A program made the position numbers and the translations under genes. The notes beneath the pieces were generated by a model. It ran no database searches. It was not told where the DNA came from and saw only the letters and a program-made list of their open reading frames with translations. This document shows, piece by piece, positions 48,685 to 58,673 of a stretch of 64,000 nucleotides of DNA. The DNA is from Ophioderma brevispina (Eukaryota; Echinodermata; Ophiuroidea; Amphilepidida; Ophiodermatidae). The stretch's first letter is position 1. Each line of letters begins with the position of its first letter. The stretch lies in the NCBI GenBank assembly GCA_023653785.1, contig JAMKCH010072476.1:1-64000 (forward strand). Direction: 5' to 3'.

Positions 48685-50100
48685 GTGAGTTGTCAACTCT
48701 GTTAGAGCTATTTCTGCAATTTGTGGAAAATTTGTAACCATGATTTGACCTCCAATCTTGTGTGAAATTGTAGGGACACTTTGTTCATCAACTGGCAAGT
48801 GTAAAAAGCTAACCGCTGAATACTGAGCTGATTGATCAGTCGGCTTGTTTGTCAGTAATCATCATCTTGCAAACAGCTTTTTAAACTTGCCATCCACCAC
48901 ATTCCTTCCTTATAACACAGGAAATATAGTACCAGAGCACATGTCAGTCAAAGGTCATCCAAGGGTCATGTAGGTTACATAGGGTCAATGAACTTTGGCA
49001 AACCACATATAAAGAGATTAAATGCAATATGTGATGATACACATTTTCCTCTTTTTGGACAAATTAAAAATAATATATTCTTGTTACCCAGGAGAATTAT
49101 GTAGTTTCCTGATCAAGTTAACTTTTTAGAGCAGCCAGCATAAGTGTTGGGTGAAGTTGTATGCCCAGCTGAATTTAAACCAGCAGTTTCAAAGGCCAAT
49201 TCCAGGATTTCTCATTTTTCTAACAAATCATGCGTTTTGCATATACATATTACTTGTCCACATACTAATCACTAAACATGCCAAAGCTCAAATTGATGTC
49301 CTTCATATAGAAAATTACAATTTTATAATAAAATTCTGGATCCAGAAATTTTGCTATACACAGTATCCTCTGACACCATTACACTACACATAATGGTTTT
49401 ACTACATCAATACAAAAAAATCTGAAACTTTGAAATTGATCAATATAGGTGACTACCATTAGTTTTAGTTTACTATTTTTAATTAATACACACAAACAAT
49501 ATTATCTGATATTCTCAAAGGGAGTCTTAACTTTAGATGCAGGTTTAAACCAGGGTTAGTCCTACATGAGTGGATGTTTTTTTCCTTTCAACATACTCTG
49601 AAGGTGTGCCATAACAAGTGAGTAAAATTCCACATGGATGGACTGTTTCGACCCATCCATGTGGAATTTTCCCGCCCATTTTAAACTTTCATAGCATGTT
49701 GAAAGAAAAAAAAAAACATTCATGTAGGACTAACCCTAGTTTAAACCTGGGTCTAAGGTTAGACTCCTTAGAGAGTACCAGCTTATGAGTCTACCTTTAA
49801 TGTCTTCTCCTCTTGGACAGCATCAAGAATAGTATACCTAGCATAAATAAACTTTGTATTACCTTTTGTATAACACCCAACTAGACAGAGGGCTGAATAA
49901 GCATCATTTACCACTTAACTCAGTTTTTGTGCATAAATATCATCTCAAGTGCATTGGGACAGTGTTGAGAGACTCAAGCAGCAGAATTCATATTCTTTTA
50001 GATGGGCTTTCAAAGGGTTTAATGCCTTAATATGTAAGGTCATTTTTAAATGTTAACCTTTTTTTTTTCTTTTTTACTTTTCTTCAATCGATGCTCTCAG
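48685..50100 (+). other. MYRIP-like: intron between E8 and E9
   Basis: The only recognisable content is the foldback element at 49512-49778. Confidence 0.6.
49512..49778. repeat. 267-bp foldback element
   Basis: GGTTTAAACCAGGGTTAGTC and CTACATGAGTGGATG on the left pair with CATTCATGTAGGACTAACCC and TAGTTTAAACCTGG on the right. Inner arms AAAATTCCACATGGATGG / CCATCCATGTGGAATTTT surround an 11-base loop. Confidence 0.8.
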
Positions 50101-50188
50101 TTCACATCAGTTCGTAAGCGAGTTGCCTTGTATGAAATGCACATCGGTGGATCAGGATCCTCAACAGAGTTGGAACCAAAAAGTCCAA
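50101..50188 (+). CDS. MYRIP-like: E9: basic exon near the C-terminus
   Basis: The acceptor follows a long T tract (GATGCTCTCAG|TTC); the donor is a perfect GTAAGT after AAGTCCAA. Phase 0 in, phase 1 out. It reads FTSVRKRVALYEMHIGGSGS followed by STELEPKSP. A cluster of basic residues just after the coiled coils is also seen in MyRIP and melanophilin (from memory). If unspliced, the frame would stop within three codons (Ser-Lys-stop at 50194-50196), so a short alternative C-terminus is possible. Confidence 0.7.
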
Positions 50189-50624
50189 GTAAGTAATTTA
50201 CGTTGGAAAAAGGTTGTTGACTGGCTGGTATATTCTTAATCTTCAGGACAGTGACAGTTCAGAGAGTGTTATTAAAACATTGTGAAAAAAAATATAACTT
50301 TGGGAAACTAAATATGTTACTCATTTTGCCATAAAAGAAGATCATTTTGGTGAGCCCTCACATAAAAATTTATATTAAAGGCACTATTAGTGATTCACAT
50401 AATCAAACAAAAAAAATATATATATAAAAGTCGACATTTTTGTGTATGTTACGGGTGCAGTAATGCTGACAAACTCTGCATTGATAAGCTTGAAAGTACC
50501 ATATAAAAATAACAGTTGTCCGCTTAAGGGGTTTGATGTATTAGTGAACTACTCGATAGAATTTCCAAAATTCACATATATGGTATCCATAATGGCGCTG
50601 ATCAAGAATCTGAAATAAAAAAAG

Positions 50625-50895
50625 GGCACTGGCGTACCCGGGTACATTTATTTGATTTTTTCATGCAAATGCGGATCAAAAAGTGTCGGAAGAAGTATGC
50701 AAGGAAAGGCATTTTCAGGTCTAAAATCTCAGGAGCTTACGGGGGGCTCTGCCCCCTGGACCCCCGCTGGGGCGTTGCCCCTGGACACCACCAGGGCCCC
50801 TGGACCCCACCCGTTAGTCGCTCCGCTAGCTTCCCTCTCATGGTTTGAACATCTTTAGTCCAGCCCCCCTCAATAAAATTTCCTGGGCACGCATA
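50625..50895. mobile_element. GC-rich non-autonomous element
   Basis: The left GGCGTACCCGGGTAC and the right TTTCCTGGGCACGCA are imperfect inverted repeats. The centre is rich in GGGGCTCTGCCCCCTGGACC-like words, sharply different in base composition from the AT-rich surroundings. Two short overlapping open frames in it are not protein-like. Confidence 0.4.
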
Positions 50896-51150
50896 TGATG
50901 GGGGTCACTGACTGTTTTTGAGCTATAGCCAAAACAAAAAAAAAGGAATGTTGTCACTTTTTAAAGCTTGCAAGTCTATGGGAAAAGTAAAAAAATTGAC
51001 ATTTGGATTGCCCACAAAATAAAAACTACCAGTTAGAATTTTGTAATTTCTAGTTAAGTTGATATCCCTATGTCATTCTTCAAAATTTAAAATAAAAAAT
51101 GGGGGGTCACAACTTACTTTTTCCATTAAATGCTAAAACAACTGAAATTT
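50890..51150. repeat. dispersed repeat related to 17850-18180
   Basis: GGGGGTCACTGACTGTTTTT, CTATGGGAAAAG and CACAACTTACTTTTTCC correspond in order to words in 17850-18180. Confidence 0.4.
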
Positions 51151-51689
51151 GAGTCTTTTTAACAATTTGGGTGCCTTGTTGGGCCGCAATAGAAGTTTGC
51201 GGCACATTTGGTATGTGAGACTGAACGTGGGAATAGAGGATGCACGATTGACACGATTTATTTTAATTCTTGCGGAATAAATACAAACAAAAACAAACTA
51301 GAGATCCATATGCCATTTATGTGCACGGGCCAATCACACCTCAAAATGCAGATTTCGTGTCTTGCCACTGGCAGTGGGCGCTAAATTGAATGCTCAAGCT
51401 CAAAACTGCTCGCGCATAAACAGATCCACATCAAACCCCTTAACTGAACTGTTGTATGGGCAATTTAAGCTACCACACGTAAAGTGCATTTCCATGATTC
51501 TAGTACCTTTCATTTGTGTAATGGTTAATATGTCCTTTGAAAAAGGTTATTTTCCAAAATTTCAGTTGATTCTGACAGTTTTTTTTTAATCTGATTAATG
51601 AGGCAAATGTTTATTTATCACAGGCCACTGTAGTTTAATTTCTATGTAGGACAAAAACAAAAAAAATTACGAATTTCCTTCACAAGATA

Positions 51690-51830
51690 GGATGAATTTA
51701 AATGTAAAAATTAGGCACATTGTACTTCGGCCAATTTTTTCATATGACATAAAAATCTCAACTAGGTAAGTTTGGAGACAAGGCTGGTGGATCACAAAAT
51801 GCCCCCTTATAAACAGTCCTTCAGACTGAA
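51690..51830. repeat. dispersed repeat, family C copy 3 (diverged)
   Basis: TAAAAATTAGGCACA, GGTGGATCACAAAATGCCCC and CTTATAAACAGT align with the 3' half of 3600-3960 and 33770-33935. Confidence 0.4.
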
Positions 51831-52146
51831 TAACATTTCCTTCCGTCTTACCATTTATAAGAAGGTATGTCAAGGAACTTCGTACTTATCTTTTACTTTA
51901 AGCCATTTCTAAGAAAATAAAATATTTTCTCATTTTTTTTAGATGAGCTTAGATAATCACGATGGTGCCACAAAGTGCAGCTTGGTGATCCACAACTCCA
52001 CCTTCACTTACTTGAAAAGAATTGAGATTTATATGTCATTGAAGAGTAGCCCAGTATTGTATGAGTTTATAATGTTTAGGCACAGAATCAATTTACTCTG
52101 CAAGATTTTTAATTTCGTAATCAGAAATACAATGCACGGCCTATTA

Positions 52147-52528
52147 AAAGGTACTTTCAGTGATTTGCTGAATCAGAAAATGTGAAAAAAATCTCAAAAA
52201 TCGATCTTTATAGTTATTCTAACACACCCTGCAAGTTATGACTGAATCAACCGAATAAGGGCAAAATTTTGATATTTTAGAGGTCATTATTGTCTGTACG
52301 TCCACTAATACAACACATAATTGATTGGCCATTCATATCTCTTCGAACACTGCTGATTCCCTTTCCCTGTTTCTGTCTTTTCTTACAAATTTAATTTGGC
52401 AAAAAATAGTTTATGAGATTTCTACATACTATCCTTACACTTTGTTAACTATTTACTTATATTACTCTGCCAATTTTAAATATTTGTTGACTCTTTCTCT
52501 TTCTGAATGAATCGCTGATAGTGCCTTT
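52147..52528. mobile_element. 382-bp element with inverted AAAGG ends
   Basis: The left end AAAGGTACTTTCAGTGATT and the right end GAATCGCTGATAGTGCCTTT are inverted repeats with a few mismatches. AAAGG-type ends also occur at 3619 and 50379 (AAAGGCACTATTAGTGATT), so this is a family with several copies. No coding. Confidence 0.5.
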
Positions 52529-52769
52529 GAGCAATGTGATACAAATATGTTGAGACTATCTTATCGATCATATAAACAAAATTTGAAGGTGTACTCACAA
52601 ATGGTCCTTTAATATGCACACCACCACCAATACCACACATATTTGATATCAGTCATGCCTCCTTGACTTAGATGGGGTAGTGTAATGTTAGCTCATGCCA
52701 CTTTTGATGGAACAAGCTCAATCAATATAGTCAACTCTCCCAAATATAAACTATTTTACAAGCAATATC

Positions 52770-53440
52770 GATTGCAAACCACAAACCAATTTTTGGATGC
52801 TTTTGTTGTATGGTCGGGTCGGTCATGTTGGGGTGTTCCAATGACCCACATATAACCTCGTCCTCATCCATTAATTAACACAAAAAATATTCAAATGACC
52901 CATTCCTTACAGTGAGTTGGTTCTTCAGCCTCCAATGGTTTTGGGAATAAGAACATATTCCTTGATTTGACAACATAAAAAAAATTCAGAATTTGTCATC
53001 AAAGAGTCGCTTTATGTGTTACACAACACAAAGGGCAACTCTAAACTGGGGGAAGGTGGTGTTTGGGTTTCGAGCCCCCGCCCCCCCCCCGGCCATCATG
53101 CAGTTGGAGGAGACTTGAAGTTCAAAGAAATGTGTGATTGATGGTGAGAGGGCAACCAAGACTCATTCACTATAGCAACTCCCATCCAAATGAATTCATT
53201 CAAATTAGATTCAAATCACAACAGATTGCAAACCATAAACCAATTTTGGGGGCTTTGATGTGGACCGATCATGGTGTTACCTATGGCCCCATACCAACCT
53301 TAACCTTGTCCGCTATTCATAATAAATATTTTCAAAATAACCTTGACAGTGGAGTTGAATATCAGCCCAACTTTTGGAATCTTCCATTACTTGAAGATAT
53401 TAAAAATTCAGGATTTTTCGTCAAGATTTTGGGTTTAACG
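52770..53440 (+). repeat. diverged tandem duplication, ~454-bp period
   Basis: GATTGCAAACCACAAACCAA at 52770 recurs as GATTGCAAACCATAAACCAA at 53224. Each is followed by related words (GGTC...CATG..GGTGT, CCTTG..C, ATTCAG.ATTT.TC.TCA). The copies differ by many substitutions and indels. Confidence 0.5.
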
Positions 53441-54779
53441 GTGTTAACCCAATGCTCATGACAACTGTCTAAATTTTGGAATTTTAAACATTTTTGAAAG
53501 TGTGTTTTTACAACATTTTATTTTAATTATTTTGTATTATTTATCGGTCGCGTAGCGACAGTATTTACTTTTACTACTTGGGGCCATTTTGGGCCGTTTT
53601 TTTGTTCGTGGATGTCCGTAAATGTCGTACGATTTCGGCCGGTGAAAAATGGTACGGCAAATTACTGTCGTTCTGGTGTTTTGCCCCCTAGAAAGTGTCG
53701 GTGTCTTCTTTAGCTTAAGTTTTTTTGGGTAAAAAACGGTGTTTTTGTAAAATTTGTTGCTTTTATTTAACTTGGAAAGTTTGGGTTTGTTTACTGGCTT
53801 TTGACGTATGTACGAGATCAGCTATCACTGCTTTAAAGAAGTATCTGAAATTGCGCTTTTCAGAGTGCGGCTTTGTTTTAAATCGCGTATACGTGTAGGA
53901 AAATAATGTTGCTGCCAAAAAAGGAAAATTAGTGATGGTTGTTTCCCCTCGGGCGATTTTTAACGCATGGTAGTTGGGTAAGTACACTGTGTATAATAGC
54001 GGGTAGTCCAAGGTTGCTCCGACTAGACACTCCATTGCTGTGGTCGGTCCCGGGCTAATACGGGTCGAGCAAATAGCGGGGGTTACCTGGAAGGCTTTTG
54101 AACGAAATTAACCATGAACTTTGGTACTTTGGTGTAAAACCTCCAAGGAACCCATAGGGAATTGACTGAGGAGGGTGGTCCAGAAATTTACAGGGATAAT
54201 GCTGTACTTAATGCGGTTCTTGTTTTTTGATCAATGTTTTGTTGAGTAACAGTTCCATCTTTTTTGTTCGTGGGAAAAATGAGTTGGCGGGTGGTGCAAG
54301 ATTGTCGTTGTAGATTTTGAGTTGCTGGTTATGTCCTTCATTCTTGTCCTGTCGTTCTTGGGTGGAATGTCAGTTCTTGGAGATTTCAAGTTCATCATGT
54401 TGGATTTTATAGGAGACAAACGGTGATTTTTCTGCGTTCTTGTAGACTTAGCCAGCCGAGGGGGGATAGCCTCATTTCGTTAACACTAGCTTCACGGGGG
54501 AAATTCCCAGTAGTGGGAATCGGGCTACTCTCCTTTGGACTTTTCAAGATGTTGTTTAGTCCTTTGCTTGGTTTAAAGGATCCCAGGCCGCTATTCCATA
54601 TTCGAGAGGGGGTCTAACAAGAGGTATGGTTTAGGCTTTCTTTGATATATAATAGATGCATGATGGGAGTTTCTCTGGATGAGAACAAAGGATTTAGAGC
54701 TTTGATGCTTGCAGCATTTGGCTTGCTTGATTTTTTAGAAATTTGTATTGTTGGGTGTTGGTAACAGATGTTTTTTTTT

Positions 54780-55760
54780 TGCATATGACCCTCACAAAAG
54801 TCATACATAGGCCTAAAGCCCATAAACAAAAAGAAATTAAAAAACACAATAAAATGCATAAAAATAGCAAAATGGAATGAAAAAAGAAATAAAATAATAG
54901 TACAAATTAAAAAATTTAAAAAAAAACGAAAAATCATAAATAAAAACAGATGAAGAATATAATAACAAATAATTTAAAAAAATAAAAACCAAAAATAAAA
55001 ATGTTTTTTTTAATTTTTTAGGTTTTTTCTTTTTTTAAATTGTTAAAATTAAAAAGAAATAATACATAAAAAATATAATAAGACATTTATATAGCGGCCT
55101 CCCCCAAAAAGGAATAGAAATATAAAATTAATAAAAAAAGTGTTTTTAACTTTTTAAAACTTTCCTAAAAATCAGGTACAGACAAAATAAATGATAAAAG
55201 AAAACGAAAAACAAAGAGAAAAAGAAAATAAAAGATGAAAAGGGGAAGAAAAGAAAAAGGAGAAAAACGAGGGGCTGATAGGGGATAGCCGGGGCCAGCG
55301 GGAGGAGGGGGGATGGGGGGTGGATCAAAAAATTATTTTAAAAATTAATGAAAATCAAAAGCCGTATACACAAAAATATTAATAATATAAATCGGTAAAA
55401 ATGAAAATAAACTTAATATTAACTTACAAAATAAAGATGAAACTCACTAAGTAAAATAAAAAAAAAACAACTAAACACCAATACAATATTAAAAACCAAA
55501 AAATTTTGAATAATAAATACATTATCGAAAATGAAAATTATAATAGAAATAAAATCAAACACTAAATTATTAATAAAAGTAAATCGTTACAATAAAAAAC
55601 TGTGAAATAAACAAAATAAAGATGACTAAATAGGTACAATAAAACACTAAATAATAAATAAAGAAATGAACACATATACAATACATAAAAACAAAATAAA
55701 CACTATGAATAAATAAAATATATACATTATAACTTAAAAATCAAAATAAACAAACAAACG
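54780..55760 (+). repeat. A-rich, strand-asymmetric low-complexity block
   Basis: About 1 kb of almost only A and T with A strongly in excess on the + strand (AATAAATAAAG, AAAACAAAATAAAC). It is interrupted by a purine-rich stretch near 55190-55330 that ends in G-runs. No coding was recognised. Confidence 0.8.
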
Positions 55761-57482
55761 AAAGGATGTTCGCGAATGAAATTGCATTATTGTAAACCCG
55801 TTGGCGTCATATTCCAAGCTATTGTCAAGAAAACTTACAGCTTCAATTCTGACATCTTAACTCACGATTACAAACACTTTGCATTGTGTCTATATATCAG
55901 ACCAAACTAGAGTCTAACACCAACAGACAGCTACAACCAGCACCAGTAGAAGAATCTCTTACCATCAAAGATTTTTTTCCAAGTGACATCTGCCATTCTG
56001 GAACACCCCTACCAGCTTTACTGGGTTCGCTCAGTCTACTGGAGATTTTCCGGAAGTCGCTTGAAGCCATTCACACTCCGCTACTAGCCACACAGACCTT
56101 CCTTTTACGTGCCACCAGTCTTGTCTTCCTGCACACTTGTTGATCTCTGTTCCTGGACCACAGCACCATTGGCACCTAGACAACAATCTCTACTACTGAG
56201 TGATGTAATGATTGGAAGATAGATAAATAGATGCAAGTCAAACAGTCAACCTCAAAAAAAAAACTTGCCAAAGTCGCCTGAATATGCAGCCCCAAACCCG
56301 GAATTACAATTCCTATTTGACATCAATTTAAAACAATCTAAACAACTGCAGGGAAAAACGTCGGCTTCATCAAACATACAAATTCCAGCCAACCTCGGTT
56401 AAGAAATGGCTCAGAGCGACCGGTAAGGTTCTGAACAGAAGAAAGCATCACAACCACTACTGCCAAAATGAACCCACTGGCAAAACTCACAACTTTCCAG
56501 CCCTCCCCCGCCCTACCAGTCAACAAATAACCAGAAAACCCTGAACTCGAAGCCGAGAACCGCGAAATTTAGTTATATAATATGAAGCTTCCTTCTTTCC
56601 TGATAATTTTAAAAATGCTACTTTTTTTCAAAATCATTGAAACCCCCCAGGTATTTTTTGATACTGTGCAGTTAGTTTTGTTACCTGGTTTTGGTGATCA
56701 TTTTTTAGCAATAGTAATATAGTGTGATCTCGTTATCGTGTCATGTGAACGTATATGAGTGACATAAATATTGCACAGGCTTGCTGTGCTGGTGCTTCAG
56801 GTAAGCTTACAGGCTAATCATATTCAAAGTGCAAACATGAAAATGGCAATGTACCCACAGCGACCAAAAAACATCTGGTTGTATTACACGAGGAAGAAGA
56901 ATCCTACAAAAACAGAAAGATTATACCACCAGACATAGCTCTAAAAGCGGTCAACATTTTTATATATAAATTTCATTTATATAAAATATACCGCTTTTTT
57001 TTTTTTCTTTTGATGCTATCTGCTGGAAAGCGAAAGGGACACCTCTGACCTAACACCTTATACATTATCTACGCTTCCTCTACCAAAACCCTGGCTAGAT
57101 AAGCTTAGTTGGCCTAAAGAGCATTGTGCGAGTAGATACGAAGGTGCAGTTTGACATCCCCGAGGCATATGTGATCGGTGCACATGGCGTTGGTTTTTTT
57201 TTACACTGACGTGCGCTGGCCCATTCTCCAGGCGAAGAAAGGATAATAAAATATAGAAAATTGAGACATTGTATCTTGGCACAAAAACAAGAAGTCACGA
57301 TGGATCATAGACGATTGGGTCAGTGTCACAACTTATGACAACCTGAGGATTAGCCCTGAGTAAGTCTGCCTGCCAGAGTAACCAAATTAGTAGACCCAAG
57401 AACCAAATCATGGAAGTGAATATTGTACCCCACTTCACAAAATTGTTTGCATTTTACAGTCAGCTTCAGATTATATAACAAG

Positions 57483-57627
57483 TAATATGGGATGGCTTTT
57501 TTTGGGTGATTTGAGAATATACTGCACTCATTCAAGAAAATATTGAACTCGCCTCGGCTCGTTTTATATTGTTCATAACGTGTCGGTATATTCTCATATC
57601 ACCCTAAGAGCCATCCAAATATTATTA
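57483..57627. repeat. foldback element with GC-rich loop
   Basis: TAATATGGGATGGCTTTTTT, GGGTGATTTGAGAATATAC on the left pair with GTATATTCTCATATCACCC and AGAGCCATCCAAATATTA on the right. The loop contains CTCGCCTCGGCTCG (57548-57561). Confidence 0.75.
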
Positions 57628-58332
57628 TAATTAGATCCAATATATATAAATTACCATTGTTAGGTGTCATAAATCGCCTTCATATAGAATCAAGTCTGGT
57701 CTTACAACTAAGTGCAGGTTTGATTATGAGCAATATTGCATTTTTATCTCCTGTAATAAAATTTAATATAATTAGGAGGGAGTTATTGCAAAACGGTATT
57801 TGATTTAGTGCACCTTGTTATGACACAGCAAATGAAGTTATTACAAAACAAAATATGTTCAGATGATAAGATCACAAAGTAATAAAAGACAGTTTGATTA
57901 GAAAGTGAAGATGAAAGAGCGTCATTGTTACACACAAACATTAAACACAGATGGTTGCAAAAAGAAGCTCTGTATTCATGGATGCTTTCTTGCACTATAT
58001 TACCTAAATTTTCAAAGGGAGGAACAAGTGAAAGCTTTCATTACAATGATTTTTTTTTACTTTAAAAAATTGAGGACCCAGAATATTTTTGGTTACATCT
58101 GACGTGATAAACAAAATCAATTATTACTAGTGAGAAACCCAGTGAGAGAGCTACAACCATTATCCTTCACTTTTAAAACAATTCCTGCAAATTTCAAATG
58201 TTTTCATACTTTGGTCGGATCACTGATAGGACTTTAATATAGTTTGAAAACAAGACCTTACCAATATAAATTTTTACGGGCATATTCTCCACTTAAATTT
58301 CCCTTTTTTTCTTCTCAACAGCCAGAAACCAG

Positions 58333-58601
58333 AACAGAAACCAGCCTCTACAGATCTGCACAACACACAGAGGTCCAGACCCAACAAGCCAATGGTTGTG
58401 ATGATGTCATCAAACGCGCCGGTCGGGGAGAGGGGAAGGGAAGAGGGAAGAGGAGCAAAGGACGCCGTTGGGGGAGCGATGGGGGTGTCCCCTTTGTCCC
58501 CCCCATTTACCCCGCATCCTCTTCTTTCCTTCTTCTCTTCTTCTCTTCTTACTTTTCCCAGGGGGCCAGCAATTGTACTGGAGTACAATTGCCTGTTTTA
58601 A
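58333..58601 (+). CDS. MYRIP-like: E10: probable terminal exon of the MyRIP/melanophilin-like protein
   Basis: A strong pyrimidine tract ends at CTTCTCAACAG (58321), with further AGs at 58325 and 58332. The most protein-like frame reads QKPEQKPASTDLHNTQRSRP then NKPMVVMMSSNAPVG, a Gly/Arg/Glu-rich part, a Ser/Phe/Leu-rich tail and the stop TAA at 58599-58601. With E9 ending in phase 1 this frame fits the acceptor at 58332 (ACCAG|AAC), used for the start given here. The first acceptor (58321) would shift the frame and stop after about 24 residues. An unseen small exon before it could also reconcile the phase. A poly(A) signal follows 67 bp after the stop. The C-terminal 30 residues look low-complexity and may not be real coding. 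Confidence 0.45.
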
Positions 58602-58667
58602 TATAAATGGAGTATTTGATTGCAATTCCAAAACGGAATTGGTCTGCAACAAAAACCATTTCAACGA

Positions 58668-58673
58668 AATAAA
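58668..58673 (+). terminator. AATAAA poly(A) signal
   Basis: A canonical AATAAA lies 67 bp downstream of the proposed stop codon, followed by T-rich sequence (GTCTTTCTTATTTTCC). This fits the 3' end of the gene, although AATAAA is common by chance in such AT-rich DNA. Confidence 0.4.

Larger units (their letters stand above)
50189..58321 (+). other. MYRIP-like: last intron, between E9 and E10
   Basis: It contains a GC-rich element (50625-50895), a family C fragment (51690-51830), an inverted-repeat element (52147-52528), a diverged duplication (52770-53440), a long A-rich block (54780-55760) and a foldback (57483-57627). The stretch 53520-54640 is slightly GC-richer with a small CGGTCGCGTAGCGACAG hairpin and may be an unrecognised retroelement remnant. 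No exon could be supported, though one small exon may be hidden. Confidence 0.5.

Noticed and set aside
55886..56143. 85-codon open frame as a candidate exon between E9 and E10
   Set aside because: There is an AG before it but no good pyrimidine tract or donor; the sequence looks like decayed repeat.
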